DNA of 64,000 bases from Variovorax sp. 679 (GTDB taxonomy: Bacteria; Pseudomonadota; Gammaproteobacteria; Burkholderiales; Burkholderiaceae_C), in NCBI RefSeq assembly GCF_003952185.1, contig NZ_RXFS01000003.1, forward strand, positions 186,001 to 250,000, given 5' to 3'. The notes beneath the pieces are model-generated. The model was given only the letters and a program-made list of their open reading frames with translations. It was not told the DNA's origin and did not search any database. The position numbers were made by a program, and so were the translations under genes. Positions 10,314-19,094 of the stretch are shown here, one piece after another (position 1 is the first letter of the stretch; each line of letters opens with the position of its first letter).

Positions 10314-11199
10314 GCGTTTTTCTTCCCGGATTCGTTGCGCTGCAGTGGCGCGGATTATCGGCGCGCTGCTGGTGGCGGCCGCGCTGGGCGCCTGCAGCGC
10401 GATCCAGCTGGCCTACAACAACCTACCGACGGTGAGCTACTGGTGGCTCGACGGCTACCTGGATTTCGACGGCGCCCAAACCCCGAAGGTGCGCGACGAG
10501 CTGGCCCAGTTGCTGGCATGGCACCGGCAGAACGAACTGCCGCGCCTCGCGTCGCTGCTGAAGGAGGCAGAGGCGATGACCCCGGGCGAGGTGACGCCGG
10601 AACAGGTCTGCGCCATGGCCGACCGCATCCGCGAGCGCCTGCTGGCGGTGACCGAGCGCGCCGAGGCCGCCGGCACCGACCTGGCCCTGAGCCTGAGCGA
10701 CGCCCAGTTGCAGCAGCTGGAGCGCAAGTACGCCAAGAACAATGCCGAGTACCGCAAGGACTGGCTCGACCGCACGCCGGCGCAGGTGCAGGAGAAGCGC
10801 TACGACCAGTTCCTCGACCGCACCGAGGATTTCTACGGCCGGCTCACCGGCGAGCAGCGCGATCTGCTGAAGCAGCAGGTCGCCCAGTCGGTGTTCGACC
10901 CGAAGCTGGCGGACGCCGAGCGCCGAAAGCGCCAGCAGGAGGCGCTGGCGCTACTGCGCGGCTTCGTCGCCAGCAAGCCTTCGCCGGCCGAGGCCCGCGC
11001 CGCGCTGCATGGCTACATCCAGCGCATCGCCGATCCGCCGCCCGGTCCCTGGCGCGACCAGCAGCAGGCGCTGCTGCAGGAGGGCTGTCGCAACACCGCG
11101 GCCATGCACAACGGCACGAGCGCGAGCCAGCGCGCGCAGGCGGTGCGCCGGCTGCAGGCCTACCAGGACGACCTGCGGCAGCTGGTGGCGGCGCGCTGA
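10312..11199 (+). CDS. DUF6279-family lipoprotein
   Basis: This 295-residue predicted outer-membrane or periplasmic lipoprotein has a basic start, a hydrophobic segment and a lipobox A-L-G-A-C-S that would leave lipidated Cys28. The mature part is helical and matches the DUF6279 pattern (A-Y-N-N-L-P, then W-W-L-D-G-Y-L-D-F-D). The family is widespread in Proteobacteria and I know of no assigned function. The start codon overlaps that of glmU on the other strand, so any promoter must lie inside the glmU coding region. A start a few codons further in cannot be excluded. Confidence 0.85.
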
Positions 11200-11200
11200 A

Positions 11201-11971
11201 CTAAATCAGCGGCGTCGGCCGCATCGGCCGCTCGAAGTAATCGCCCAGCCTTTCCAGCGCATGCGGCTCCAGGATGCGCAGCCAGCCGGCGTCGATCCTG
11301 TAGAGCCCCAGGCGCTGCAGCCGCCGCAGCGTCTTGTTGGTGTGCACCAGCGACAGCCCCAGCGCGTCGGCGATGTGCTGCTGGCTGAACGGAAACTCGA
11401 CCCAGCCGTCACGCTCCATGCCCACGCGCTGGGCGCGGCGGTACAGGTGCATCAGCAGCATGGCCACCCGCTCGCCGGCATTGCGCCGACCGGCGGTGAC
11501 GAGGTTGTCGTCGACCATCTTCTCCTCGCGGGCCGCCAGCCAGGTGATGTCGTAGCCCAGCTTGGGCTGGGCGTGGAACAGGCCCCAGAGCCTCTCGCGC
11601 GAGAAGGCACACAGCGTGACGTCGGTCACCGCCTCGACGCCGTGGGTCTGGCCGTCGGCGAACTCGTCCTGCAGGCCGAGGAAATCGCCGGGCAGCAGGA
11701 AGCTCAATATCTGCCGCCGGCCGTCGCTCAGCGTCTTGTAGCGGAAGGCCCAGCCCGAATAGAGGGTGAAGAGCTGCGGGCTCGGCCGGTGCTCGTCGAT
11801 GATCGGGCTGCCGGCCTCCACGCGCCGGGCGCCGACGCGGAAGGACTCGATGGTCTCCAGTTCCTCGCCGGAGGGAGGCAGGAAGGCGTCGAGCCGGCGC
11901 AATGCGCACTGGGCGCACGGATTCACGCCCCTGGGAGGCGCCATGGCGGCGGGGTAGTCCTCGAATTTCAC
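11201..11971 (-). CDS. Crp/Fnr-family regulator, FNR-like with three of four cluster cysteines
   Basis: This 256-residue regulator has a cyclic-nucleotide-binding-type sensor domain, a dimer helix and a winged helix-turn-helix (F-S-Q-Q-H-I-A-D-A-L-G-L-S-L-V-H-T-N-K-T-L). Cysteines 19, 22 and 121 sit at exactly the spacing of three FNR iron-sulfur ligands (20, 23 and 122 in E. coli FNR). The fourth ligand position (29 in E. coli) is Asp28. The start is GTG at 11971; an ATG at 11944 behind a GAGGA is a possible alternative, and TATAGT at 11977-11982 would place transcription close to the GTG. The gene is divergent from the BLUF gene 91 bp away. It ends beside the DUF6279 gene. Confidence 0.93.
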   Translation of the reverse strand: MKFEDYPAAMAPPRGVNPCAQCALRRLDAFLPPSGEELETIESFRVGARRVEAGSPIIDEHRPSPQLFTLYSGWAFRYKTLSDGRRQILSFLLPGDFLGLQDEFADGQTHGVEAVTDVTLCAFSRERLWGLFHAQPKLGYDITWLAAREEKMVDDNLVTAGRRNAGERVAMLLMHLYRRAQRVGMERDGWVEFPFSQQHIADALGLSLVHTNKTLRRLQRLGLYRIDAGWLRILEPHALERLGDYFERPMRPTPLI

Positions 11972-12062
11972 GCTTCACTATAGGCGCAGGGCCTGTGTCT
12001 TTTGACATTTCGCGGCGTCCGGCGGGCACCTAAACTCCGCACCGCCTTCCAACCCAAGACGC

Positions 12063-12473
12063 ATGACAGAAGAAGCCACGCCACCACTCTACGAAGTCCT
12101 TTATTGCAGCACGCTGGCCCAGGACCTGGCTCCGGGCACCGTGGGCACGATCGCCTCGCGGGCGCGCATCCGCAACGCGCAGCACGACATCACGGGCCTG
12201 CTGGTGTTCGACGGCCTGCGTTTCTGCCAGCACCTGGAAGGCCCGCGCGAAGCCGTCGACGCGCTGATGCGGCTGATCGCGGCAGACCCGCGCCATGTCG
12301 GTGTCAGGGTGGTCTACGAGGCTCCGTTGGAAATTCGCCGCTACAGCGGCTTCGGCATGGGGCTGGCCGAGTGCGAGGGGCCCGACCAGATGGCCGGCGT
12401 GCATGCGCTAGACGGGGAAGCGGCGCTGCGGCACTTCCTGTCACTGGTTCCCAGCTTCGACATCAACGGCTGA
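12063..12473 (+). CDS. BLUF-domain blue-light photosensor
   Basis: This 136-residue protein consists essentially of one BLUF domain, which binds FAD and responds to blue light. The flavin-contact residues are visible: Tyr14 (V-L-Y-C-S), Asn38 (R-N-A-Q-H-D-I-T-G-L-L) and Gln56 (R-F-C-Q-H-L-E-G). The semi-conserved Trp (Trp104 in AppA) is Phe97 here, while the nearby Met is kept (G-F-G-M-G). There is no output domain, so it probably acts through a protein partner, as short BLUF proteins do. A strong terminator follows. The divergent FNR-like regulator could be a partner or simply a neighbour. Confidence 0.94.
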   Translation: MTEEATPPLYEVLYCSTLAQDLAPGTVGTIASRARIRNAQHDITGLLVFDGLRFCQHLEGPREAVDALMRLIAADPRHVGVRVVYEAPLEIRRYSGFGMGLAECEGPDQMAGVHALDGEAALRHFLSLVPSFDING

Positions 12474-12518
12474 AGACGGGACGGGACTGCGCCATCCCCC
12501 GAAAAGGCGCTTCAAAAA

Positions 12519-12545
12519 GAAAAAGGCGGCCGAGGCCGCCTTTTC
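12519..12545. terminator. bidirectional intrinsic terminator
   Basis: AAAAGGCGGCC / GGCCGCCTTTT forms a tight GC stem with a GA loop, flanked by an A-run on one side and a T-run on the other. It can therefore end both the BLUF transcript and the convergent DUF2917 transcript. Confidence 0.8.
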
Positions 12546-12569
12546 AGCTCATGGAGGACGAACAATCGC

Positions 12570-12887
12570 TCAGGCGTTGTCCCAGCTGTAGGTCGCGCCG
12601 TAGCCGTCCCAGGCCTCCATCACGATGCGCTGGCCCGCAGCCACCATCAGCGATTCGCCGGGTGCGAGCACCAGGTCTTCGCTGGGGTTGGCGAGCGTGG
12701 CGTCGGGCGTGATCCACACGCGACCCTGCTTCACGCGCAGGATGCTGGCCGCCCGCGCCTTCAGGCTCATCGCCTCGCCGGGAGCGATCTGCCACGCACC
12801 GCGGCGGACAGCCGGCGGAACGGTGGCGGCGCGAGCCGGGACGGACAGGGACGAGAGCGATTCGGTGGTGCAGACGGCGGTGGACAT
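12570..12887 (-). CDS. DUF2917-family protein
   Basis: This 105-residue protein has a DUF2917 core in its second half: an A-P-G-E-A-M-S-L strand, then V-K-Q-G-R-V-W-I-T and L-A-P-G-E-S-L, a small cupin-like beta fold. The family is common in Burkholderiales and has no established function. The gene is divergent from a LysR gene, a frequent arrangement that suggests control by it. A second DUF2917-like gene at 26333 lies beside a MocR regulator in the same divergent arrangement. Confidence 0.85.
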   Translation of the reverse strand: MSTAVCTTESLSSLSVPARAATVPPAVRRGAWQIAPGEAMSLKARAASILRVKQGRVWITPDATLANPSEDLVLAPGESLMVAAGQRIVMEAWDGYGATYSWDNA

Positions 12888-13055
12888 GATGAAACTCCTT
12901 GGCTTTGCCGGTGCGCTTGACAGAAAGTGGCAATAGCGCAGTTCGGGAATGAATGATCGTTTCTATGGCGTTGGCGGTCCAATGAAAACGAGGTAGCCTA
13001 CTGATGCTGGTTTCGCATCAATCGATTGGCCGCAAACCGCCCCGGATTCATACCC

Positions 13056-14039
13056 ATGCAACATTCCCAGACCCATCTGCGTTCCCGCCCGATCTCCGCC
13101 GGGCACCTGCGCGCCTTCGAGGCCGTCGCCCGGCACCTGAACTTCCGTGCCGCGGCGGAAGAAATGGCACTGACCCAGTCGGCCGTGAGCCGCCAGATCC
13201 AGTCACTCGAAGAAGAAGTGGGCGTCGCCCTGTTCCTGCGCCACACGCGCGCGGTGGAGCTCACCAGCGCGGGCGCCCTGCTGCTGCTGGCGGTGCAGCA
13301 GTCGCTGCCGCGCATCGACACGGCCGTGCGCCAGATCCGCCAGAGCGCGGGGCGACAGAGCGTGTCGCTGACCACCTTCGCCTCGTTCGCCTCGATGTGG
13401 CTGATCCCGAGGCTGGAGGCCTTCCAGCGCGACAACCCCGAGATCGACATCCGCATCGACGCCAGCGACGTGGCGGTCGACCTCGACGTGGCCGACGTGG
13501 ACATCGCCCTGCGCTACGGCCCGCGCGAGGCGATGCCGGCCGGCGCCGTGCGCCTGTTCGGCGAAACGCTGACGCCGGTGGCCAGCCCCTGGCTGCTGAA
13601 GAGCAGCCCGCCCATCAAGACGCCGGCCGACATGACGCAGTTCACGCTCATCGAGGCCGGCGACGCGCACCGCACGCACCTGGAATGGCTGACCTGGCGC
13701 CGCTGGTTCGAGGTGAACGGACTGGAACGCGCGCAGCCCAAGCGCTGGCTCTATTTCAACTACGCCTACCAGATGGTGCAGGCCGCGCTCACCGGCCAGG
13801 GCGTGACGCTGGCGCGCAGTTCGTTGATTGCCGAGAGCCTGGCCAACGGCGACCTGGTCGAGGTGCTGCCGCAGCACCGCATGGATTCGCCGATGTCCTA
13901 CTGGCTGATCGCGGGGCCGCGCAGCGTGCAGCGGCCGGAAATCAGGGCGTTCTGCGACTGGCTGCAGCTCCAGGCCGTGACCACGCGCGAGACCATCGGC
14001 GAGGTGCCCGACCCGGACACCGTCGACAACATCGACTGA
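13056..14039 (+). CDS. LysR-family transcriptional regulator, GcvA-like
   Basis: This 327-residue LysR protein has an N-terminal winged helix (F-E-A-V-A-R-H-L-N-F-R-A-A-A-E-E-M-A-L-T-Q-S-A-V-S) and a substrate-binding domain that includes the I-A-L-R-Y-G-P motif typical of the GcvA group. The ATG at 13056 is chosen; a TTG ten codons upstream is the only other in-frame candidate. The gene is divergent from the DUF2917 gene 168 bp away, its most likely target, since LysR proteins often control the gene opposite. The effector is unknown. Confidence 0.95.
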   Translation: MQHSQTHLRSRPISAGHLRAFEAVARHLNFRAAAEEMALTQSAVSRQIQSLEEEVGVALFLRHTRAVELTSAGALLLLAVQQSLPRIDTAVRQIRQSAGRQSVSLTTFASFASMWLIPRLEAFQRDNPEIDIRIDASDVAVDLDVADVDIALRYGPREAMPAGAVRLFGETLTPVASPWLLKSSPPIKTPADMTQFTLIEAGDAHRTHLEWLTWRRWFEVNGLERAQPKRWLYFNYAYQMVQAALTGQGVTLARSSLIAESLANGDLVEVLPQHRMDSPMSYWLIAGPRSVQRPEIRAFCDWLQLQAVTTRETIGEVPDPDTVDNID

Positions 14040-14054
14040 GGCGCGAGGGCCGCC

Positions 14055-14672
14055 TCAGCTCGTTGGCCAGACGACGCCGTTGTCGTTCAGGATGGCGTCC
14101 AACGGCAGGTCGTGCGCCTCGGGCTCGAAGTCCTCGAGGAAGCCGTTGGTGAAACCCAGCCCCACCGTGAACGGCCGAGGCTCCAGCGCCGCCAGCGTGC
14201 GGTCGTAGAAGCCGCCACCGTAGCCCAGCCGGTAGCCGCCCGCGCTGTAGCCCACGCAGGGCACGAACAGCAGGGTCGGCACGATCAACTCGGTGTCCTT
14301 GGGCTTGGGGATGCCGTAGGCGTCTTCTTCCATCTGGCAGCCCGGGTACCAGGCGTGGAAGGTCAGGGTCTTGTGAACTTTGTCGATCACCGGCAGTCCG
14401 ATGCGGCGGCGCTGGGGCTCTTCCATGAGTTCGCCGTCTTCCTTCCAGCGGTGCAGGGCGGGCAGCGGATCGAACTCGCCCTTGATGGGCCAGTAGGCGC
14501 CGATCACGGTGTCGGGCCGTCCGACCAGCCAGATCCGCATCACGCGCTGCAACAGGTCCGCGCGTGTCAGCCGGTCGGGCATCGCGAGGCGTTGCTCGAT
14601 GAGTGCTTTTCTCAACTGTTCCTTAAGAAAACTCGCCGTTGCCGAAGTGTCGGCACCCTTTGACTTGTCCAT
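14055..14672 (-). CDS. 5-formyltetrahydrofolate cyclo-ligase
   Basis: This enzyme converts 5-formyl-THF to 5,10-methenyl-THF using ATP, recovering the storage folate. The protein is 205 residues from the start M-D-K-S-K-G, normal for the family; a 15-codon upstream extension would run over the promoter of the divergent transglycosylase gene. Motifs include the N-terminal basic helix (L-R-K-A-L-I-E-Q-R) and the active-site segment G-Y-R-L-G-Y-G-G-G-F-Y-D-R. The gene lies between a LysR regulator and slt. Confidence 0.93.
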   Translation of the reverse strand: MDKSKGADTSATASFLKEQLRKALIEQRLAMPDRLTRADLLQRVMRIWLVGRPDTVIGAYWPIKGEFDPLPALHRWKEDGELMEEPQRRRIGLPVIDKVHKTLTFHAWYPGCQMEEDAYGIPKPKDTELIVPTLLFVPCVGYSAGGYRLGYGGGFYDRTLAALEPRPFTVGLGFTNGFLEDFEPEAHDLPLDAILNDNGVVWPTS

Positions 14673-14681
14673 AATCCCCCG

Positions 14682-16712
14682 ATGCAGTTCCCAAGCATTT
14701 TGGCATCCAAGCGCCATCGCCCGCGCAACGCGGCACCCGCACTGGTTTTTTCCGCGGTCCTTGCCCTCGCCGCGTTGCTGTCACAGCAACCCGCCGCAGC
14801 CCAGAGCAACACCAACGACGACGTTCTGGTCCAGATGAAGCAGGCCTTCCAGCGCGGCGACAAGGCCCGCCTGACGGCCCTGCTGCCGCAAGCCCGCGGC
14901 CACGCGCTCGAACCCTGGGCCGCCTACTGGGAACTCAAGGCACGCCTGCAGGAAGCCGCCCCCAACGAAGTGCAGGACTTCTTCGCGCGCTACCCCGGCA
15001 CCTACCAGGAAGACCGCCTGCGCAACGACTGGCTGCTGCTCACCGGCCAGCGCCGCGACTGGGACAACTTCTCCGCCTCGGTCGACGGCTTCCGCATGGG
15101 CGACGACGCGCAGGTGCGCTGCTACGCGATCCTGGTCGACTCGCTGCGCAGCGGCACCGCCACGCAGGCGCAGGCCGACGAGGTGCGCCGCAACTGGTTC
15201 GCCCAGAAAGACTCCGACGACGGCTGCGCCACCGCCGCCGACCGCATGGTCGCCGCACGCCTGATGTCGACCAACGACGCCTGGAAGAAAGCGCGCCTGG
15301 CGATGGAAGCCAACCGCCCGCAGGCCGCGCGCGCCGCCGTCACCATCGCCGCGCCCGACGCGCTGCCGCTGTTCGAGGAGCTCAATGCCAGCTCTGCCAA
15401 GTTCCTGACCGGCCGCGCCTTCGTGGCCGCCAAGTCGCGCAAGGAGCTGGTGGTGCTCGCGCTCATCAAGGTCGCCATCGCCGACCCCGAGCTGGCAGCC
15501 TCGCAGCTCGACAGCAAGTGGGGCCCGATGCTCTCTGCCGAGGAGCGCAACTGGCTCTGGGGCACCATCGGCCGCGCCGGCGCCATCAAGCTGTGGCCGC
15601 AGGCCGGCACCTATTACGCCAACGTCACCAAGAACAGCGACCTGTCCGACGACATGCTCGGCTGGCGCGTGCGCGCCGCCCTGCGCGCCGGCCAGTGGAA
15701 GGAGGTGGCGCCCGCCATCAACGCCATGAGCGAGGCCGCCCAGCTCGACCCGACCTGGGTCTACTGGAAGGCCCGTGCCCTGTCCAATGCCGGCGGCGAC
15801 GAACGCCGCGCCCAGGCCCGCGAGCTCTACCAGAGCATCGCCGGCTCGCGCGGCTTCTACGAGATGCTGGCGCTAGAGGAACTCGGCCAGCGCACCGTGG
15901 CCGCCACGCGCCCCGCCCCGCTCACGCCCGAAGAGAAGGCGGCCGCGCGCAACAACCCGTCGCTCGCCCGCGGCCTCTACGCCATCGCCATCGGCCTGCG
16001 CCCCGAGGGCACGCGCGAGTGGAACTACGCCACCAACCTGCACGACAAGGGCGGCATGGACGACCGCGCGCTGCTGGCCGCGGCCGACTTCGCCTGCCAG
16101 CGCGAGGTGTGGGACCGCTGCATCAACACCAGCGAACGCACCAAGGGCGTGGTCGACGTCGAGCAGCGCTTCCCGATGCCCTTCCACGACACGGTGCTGC
16201 GCAAGAGCCAGGACATCGGCCTCGACCCGGCCTACGTCTACGGCCTGATCCGCCAGGAAAGCCGCTTCATCATGGACGCGCGCTCCGGCGTCGGCGCCTC
16301 GGGCCTGATGCAGGTCATGCCCGCCACCGCGCGCTGGACGGCCCGCAAGATCGGCATGACCGACTTCTCGCCCGGCCAGATCAACGACCGCGAGACCAAC
16401 ATCACCATCGGCACCAACTACCTGAAGCTGGCGCTCGACGACTTCGACGGCTCCATGGCGCTGGCCGCCGCCGCCTACAACGCCGGCCCGGGCCGCCCGC
16501 GCAACTGGCGCAACGGCCCGGTGATCGACGCGGCCATCTGGGCCGAGAACGTGCCGTTCAACGAGACGCGCGACTACGTGAAGAAGGTGCTGGCCAACAC
16601 CACCAACTACGCCGCCATCATCAGCGGCCGGCCGCAGTCGCTTAAGGAGCGCCTGGGCCGCGTGGGCCCGCGCGACGCCTCCGAGCCCGAGCCGAACAAG
16701 GACCTCCCCTGA
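14682..16712 (+). CDS. soluble lytic murein transglycosylase
   Basis: This is a 676-residue periplasmic Slt-type enzyme that cleaves the MurNAc-GlcNAc bond to form 1,6-anhydro ends. A signal peptide (hydrophobic run ending A-A-A-Q-S) is followed by a long alpha-superhelical U-domain, with the catalytic domain at about 500-640. The catalytic Glu lies in I-R-Q-E-S-R-F and is followed by G-A-S-G-L-M-Q-V-M-P-A-T-A and A-A-Y-N-A-G-P-G-R. The start is 9 bases from the divergent cyclo-ligase start, so the two promoters overlap. MgtC follows 15 bases later. Confidence 0.95.
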   Translation: MQFPSILASKRHRPRNAAPALVFSAVLALAALLSQQPAAAQSNTNDDVLVQMKQAFQRGDKARLTALLPQARGHALEPWAAYWELKARLQEAAPNEVQDFFARYPGTYQEDRLRNDWLLLTGQRRDWDNFSASVDGFRMGDDAQVRCYAILVDSLRSGTATQAQADEVRRNWFAQKDSDDGCATAADRMVAARLMSTNDAWKKARLAMEANRPQAARAAVTIAAPDALPLFEELNASSAKFLTGRAFVAAKSRKELVVLALIKVAIADPELAASQLDSKWGPMLSAEERNWLWGTIGRAGAIKLWPQAGTYYANVTKNSDLSDDMLGWRVRAALRAGQWKEVAPAINAMSEAAQLDPTWVYWKARALSNAGGDERRAQARELYQSIAGSRGFYEMLALEELGQRTVAATRPAPLTPEEKAAARNNPSLARGLYAIAIGLRPEGTREWNYATNLHDKGGMDDRALLAAADFACQREVWDRCINTSERTKGVVDVEQRFPMPFHDTVLRKSQDIGLDPAYVYGLIRQESRFIMDARSGVGASGLMQVMPATARWTARKIGMTDFSPGQINDRETNITIGTNYLKLALDDFDGSMALAAAAYNAGPGRPRNWRNGPVIDAAIWAENVPFNETRDYVKKVLANTTNYAAIISGRPQSLKERLGRVGPRDASEPEPNKDLP

Positions 16713-16727
16713 AGTCCGCCGCCTGAA

Positions 16728-17264
16728 ATGAGCTGGCGCGACGAGGTCCTCGACACCATCGCGTCCGAGTTCTCGGATGTGGGTGACGTCGCGCAGCTCA
16801 CGCGCATCGTGCTGCGCCTCACGCTCGCGGGCGCGCTGGGCTTCGTGCTCGGCTTCGAGCGCGAGCAGCAGGGCAAGGCGGCCGGCGTGCGCACCCACAT
16901 GCTGGTGGCGATCGGCTCGGCGATGTTCGTTCTGATCCCGCAGCAGACCGGCATCGTGCCGGCCGACATGAGCCGCGTCATCCAGGGGCTGGTGGCCGGC
17001 GTGGGCTTCCTCTGCGCCGGCACCATCCTCAAGCAGGGCAAGGACGAAAGCCATGTGCAGGGCCTGACCACGGCGGCGGGCCTGTGGATGACGGCGGCCA
17101 TCGGCATGGCCTGCGGACTCGGCCGCGAGGTGACGGCCGTGACCAGCGCGCTGCTCGCGCTCGCCGTTCTGGCACTGGTGCCGCGGCTCGTGAGCCTGAT
17201 CGAGCGGGTGGCCGGACCGAAGAAGAGCAGCGGCAGCGCCGGCGACGACACCCGCCAGCGCTGA
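16728..17264 (+). CDS. MgtC/SapB-family membrane protein
   Basis: This 178-residue membrane protein has the MgtC family core: the L-R-L-T-L-A-G-A-L-G-F-V-L-G-F-E-R-E-Q-Q motif, then R-T-H-M-L-V, a G-F-L-C-A-G-T-I segment, and T-A-A-G-L-W-M-T-A-A-I-G-M. About four to five transmembrane helices are seen. It lacks the C-terminal soluble ACT-like domain of Salmonella MgtC, so it is the short SapB-like form. In other bacteria MgtC is linked to low-Mg2+ survival and ATP synthase control. It may be co-transcribed with the upstream transglycosylase. Confidence 0.93.
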   Translation: MSWRDEVLDTIASEFSDVGDVAQLTRIVLRLTLAGALGFVLGFEREQQGKAAGVRTHMLVAIGSAMFVLIPQQTGIVPADMSRVIQGLVAGVGFLCAGTILKQGKDESHVQGLTTAAGLWMTAAIGMACGLGREVTAVTSALLALAVLALVPRLVSLIERVAGPKKSSGSAGDDTRQR

Positions 17265-17374
17265 CCGCCCTCCCGCATCAATTCACGCGGCGTTCGGCAT
17301 CAATTGCCGTCCGGCGCGCGGCTAGCATCGGGAGCTTTGTTTCAGAACCACCGCAACGGACCGGAGAACCCCTC

Positions 17375-18061
17375 ATGCGCAAGCTCTACGTCGGCAACAA
17401 GAACTACTCGTCATGGTCCATGCGGCCCTGGGTGCTGATGAAGCAGGCCGGCATCGACTTCGAGGAAGTCGCGGTGCGCTTCGATTCCTTCGAGGCCGAC
17501 TCGCAGTTCAAGCACACCATCGGCGCGCTGAACCCGGTGGCGAAGGTGCCGGTGCTGGTCGACGGCGATCTCGTCATCTGGGACACGCTGGCCATCGCCG
17601 AGTACCTCGCCGAGACCTTCCCCGATAAGCAGCTCTGGCCCCGTTCGGTGGCCGACCGCGCGCGCGCCCGAAGCGTCTGCGCCGAGATGCACTCGGGCTT
17701 CGGCGGCCTGCGCGGCCATTGCGGCATGAACCTCGAAGCCTCGCTGCCCGAGGTGGGCGCGCGGCTGATGAAGGAAGTGCCCGAAGTCGGCAGCGACCTC
17801 GCGCGCATCGTGCAGATGTGGAGCGGCCTGCTCGACGCGCACGGCGGCCCGATGCTGTTCGGCCGCGAATTCGGCATCGCCGACGCCTACTTCGCGCCGA
17901 TCGGCACGCGCATCAGGACCTACGGCCTGCCGGTGCCTGCGCACATCACGGCCTACATCGAGCGCGTGCAGGCGTTGCCGGGCGTCAAGGCCTGGATCGA
18001 CGCTGGACTCGCGGAAAAGGACTTCCTCCAATTCGAAGAGCCCTACCGCACCGGGCGATAG
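17375..18061 (+). CDS. glutathione S-transferase family protein
   Basis: This 228-residue GST has an N-terminal thioredoxin-like domain (K-L-Y-V-G-N-K-N-Y-S-S-W-S-M-R-P-W) in which the Y-S-S-W-S-M-R segment is the usual glutathione-activating Ser region, plus the cis-Pro motif V-A-K-V-P-V-L-V. An all-helical C-terminal domain follows. It resembles the YfcF/maleylacetoacetate-isomerase-like group. A GGAG ribosome site precedes the ATG. Its stop codon is embedded in a perfect hairpin (see the terminator entry). The substrate is unknown. Confidence 0.93.
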   Translation: MRKLYVGNKNYSSWSMRPWVLMKQAGIDFEEVAVRFDSFEADSQFKHTIGALNPVAKVPVLVDGDLVIWDTLAIAEYLAETFPDKQLWPRSVADRARARSVCAEMHSGFGGLRGHCGMNLEASLPEVGARLMKEVPEVGSDLARIVQMWSGLLDAHGGPMLFGREFGIADAYFAPIGTRIRTYGLPVPAHITAYIERVQALPGVKAWIDAGLAEKDFLQFEEPYRTGR

Positions 18062-18072
18062 GGCTCTTCGAA
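18032..18072 (+). terminator. perfect 14-bp hairpin spanning the GST stop codon
   Basis: TTCGAAGAGCCCTA (18032-18045) and TAGGGCTCTTCGAA (18059-18072) are exact inverted repeats with a 13-base loop. The TAG stop codon is the first triplet of the right arm. No long T-run follows, so it may act as a stability hairpin or weak terminator. Confidence 0.5.
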
Positions 18073-18204
18073 CAAGAGTGGCGTGCCCTTGCGAGGGGAA
18101 TCGCGGGACACCGCGGAACCGGCTTTGCCGGGCCGCAGGTGTCGCCCCCGGCAGGGGGTTGGCGAAGCGACACGAAGTGCGCGCAGCCTGGGGGCAAGCC
18201 AGGT

Positions 18205-18930
18205 TCAGAACCTGTATGTTGCCGACACGTAGGTCACGATCGGGTTCAGCTTCAGGCTGGCCTCGCTGTTGGCCACGGGCAGGCCGTAGACCGAGGTCGT
18301 GGTCAGCTTGGCCTTGGTCTTCAGCGGGATGTACGACACCGAGAACGAGATACCCCAGTGCTTGTCGAACTGGTAGGCCGCGCCCACGTTGATCACCGGC
18401 GCGAACGAGCTGTCGAGCTTGGCAGTGGTGTTCACGGCGAACGGCGACTGGTGGAACTGGCTGGCCAGCGCGCCCTGCAGGCTCGAGGTCAGCTTGACGT
18501 TGCTGTACCAGACATAGGTGGCGCCCAGGCCCACGAACGGCCGGAAGGCGTCGTTGCCTTCGTTGAAGAAATACTTGCCCAGGACCGTCGGGCTCCACTG
18601 GCGAGCCTCGCCGAGCTGGCCCACGCGGCCGAGAGTGCCGGTGCCGTTGAGCTTGAACTTCGGGGGCACGCCGAACACGCCTTCCACCGCCCAGTGGCTG
18701 TCGAGGAAGTAGGTGGCGCTGAGGCCCAGGGTGTCGGAATTGCTCACGCTGGCGCCGGAACCGGGCAGCACGCTCGGAATGGGCGAGGTCACGGTCAGCG
18801 GCTTGCTCGAATCCTGCGGTGACAGATGGAACCACCCTGCGCCGACGACCCAGTCGCCGGCCTGTTGCGCCATGGCGCTGCCGGACGCCAGGGCGCCCAA
18901 GGCTGCAAGCGCAATCGTTGTTTTCTTCAT
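18205..18930 (-). CDS. OmpW-family outer-membrane protein
   Basis: This 241-residue outer-membrane eight-stranded barrel is thought to pass small hydrophobic molecules. It has a signal peptide (M-K-K-T-T-I-A-L-A ... A-M-A-Q-Q), a G-D-W-V-V-G-A-G-W start to strand 1, the OmpW signature L-G-L-S-A-T-Y-F-L-D-S-H-W-A-V-E, and a C-terminal aromatic residue (V-S-A-T-Y-R-F) recognised by the BAM machinery. It is divergent from cca. The region downstream of its stop contains GC-rich palindromic sequence but no gene. Confidence 0.94.
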   Translation of the reverse strand: MKKTTIALAALGALASGSAMAQQAGDWVVGAGWFHLSPQDSSKPLTVTSPIPSVLPGSGASVSNSDTLGLSATYFLDSHWAVEGVFGVPPKFKLNGTGTLGRVGQLGEARQWSPTVLGKYFFNEGNDAFRPFVGLGATYVWYSNVKLTSSLQGALASQFHQSPFAVNTTAKLDSSFAPVINVGAAYQFDKHWGISFSVSYIPLKTKAKLTTTSVYGLPVANSEASLKLNPIVTYVSATYRF

Positions 18931-19094
18931 GATCTGAATTGCTCCTTTGAATGAAATATCCCTCTACGGAGGCGGGCGTCGGCTGTGATCGCCGCTGTAA
19001 ATCTTCCGTACGACAGACGATTGCCCGGTCCGATCCGCAGATTATCGAACGACCGTTCTATTTTCAAGCCACGGAGTATCCCTACACTGAGGCC

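Noticed and set aside
18073..18204. GC-rich palindromic stretch between the GST and OmpW genes resembling dispersed comamonad repeats
   Set aside because: Only one copy is visible, so repeat status cannot be shown from this window.
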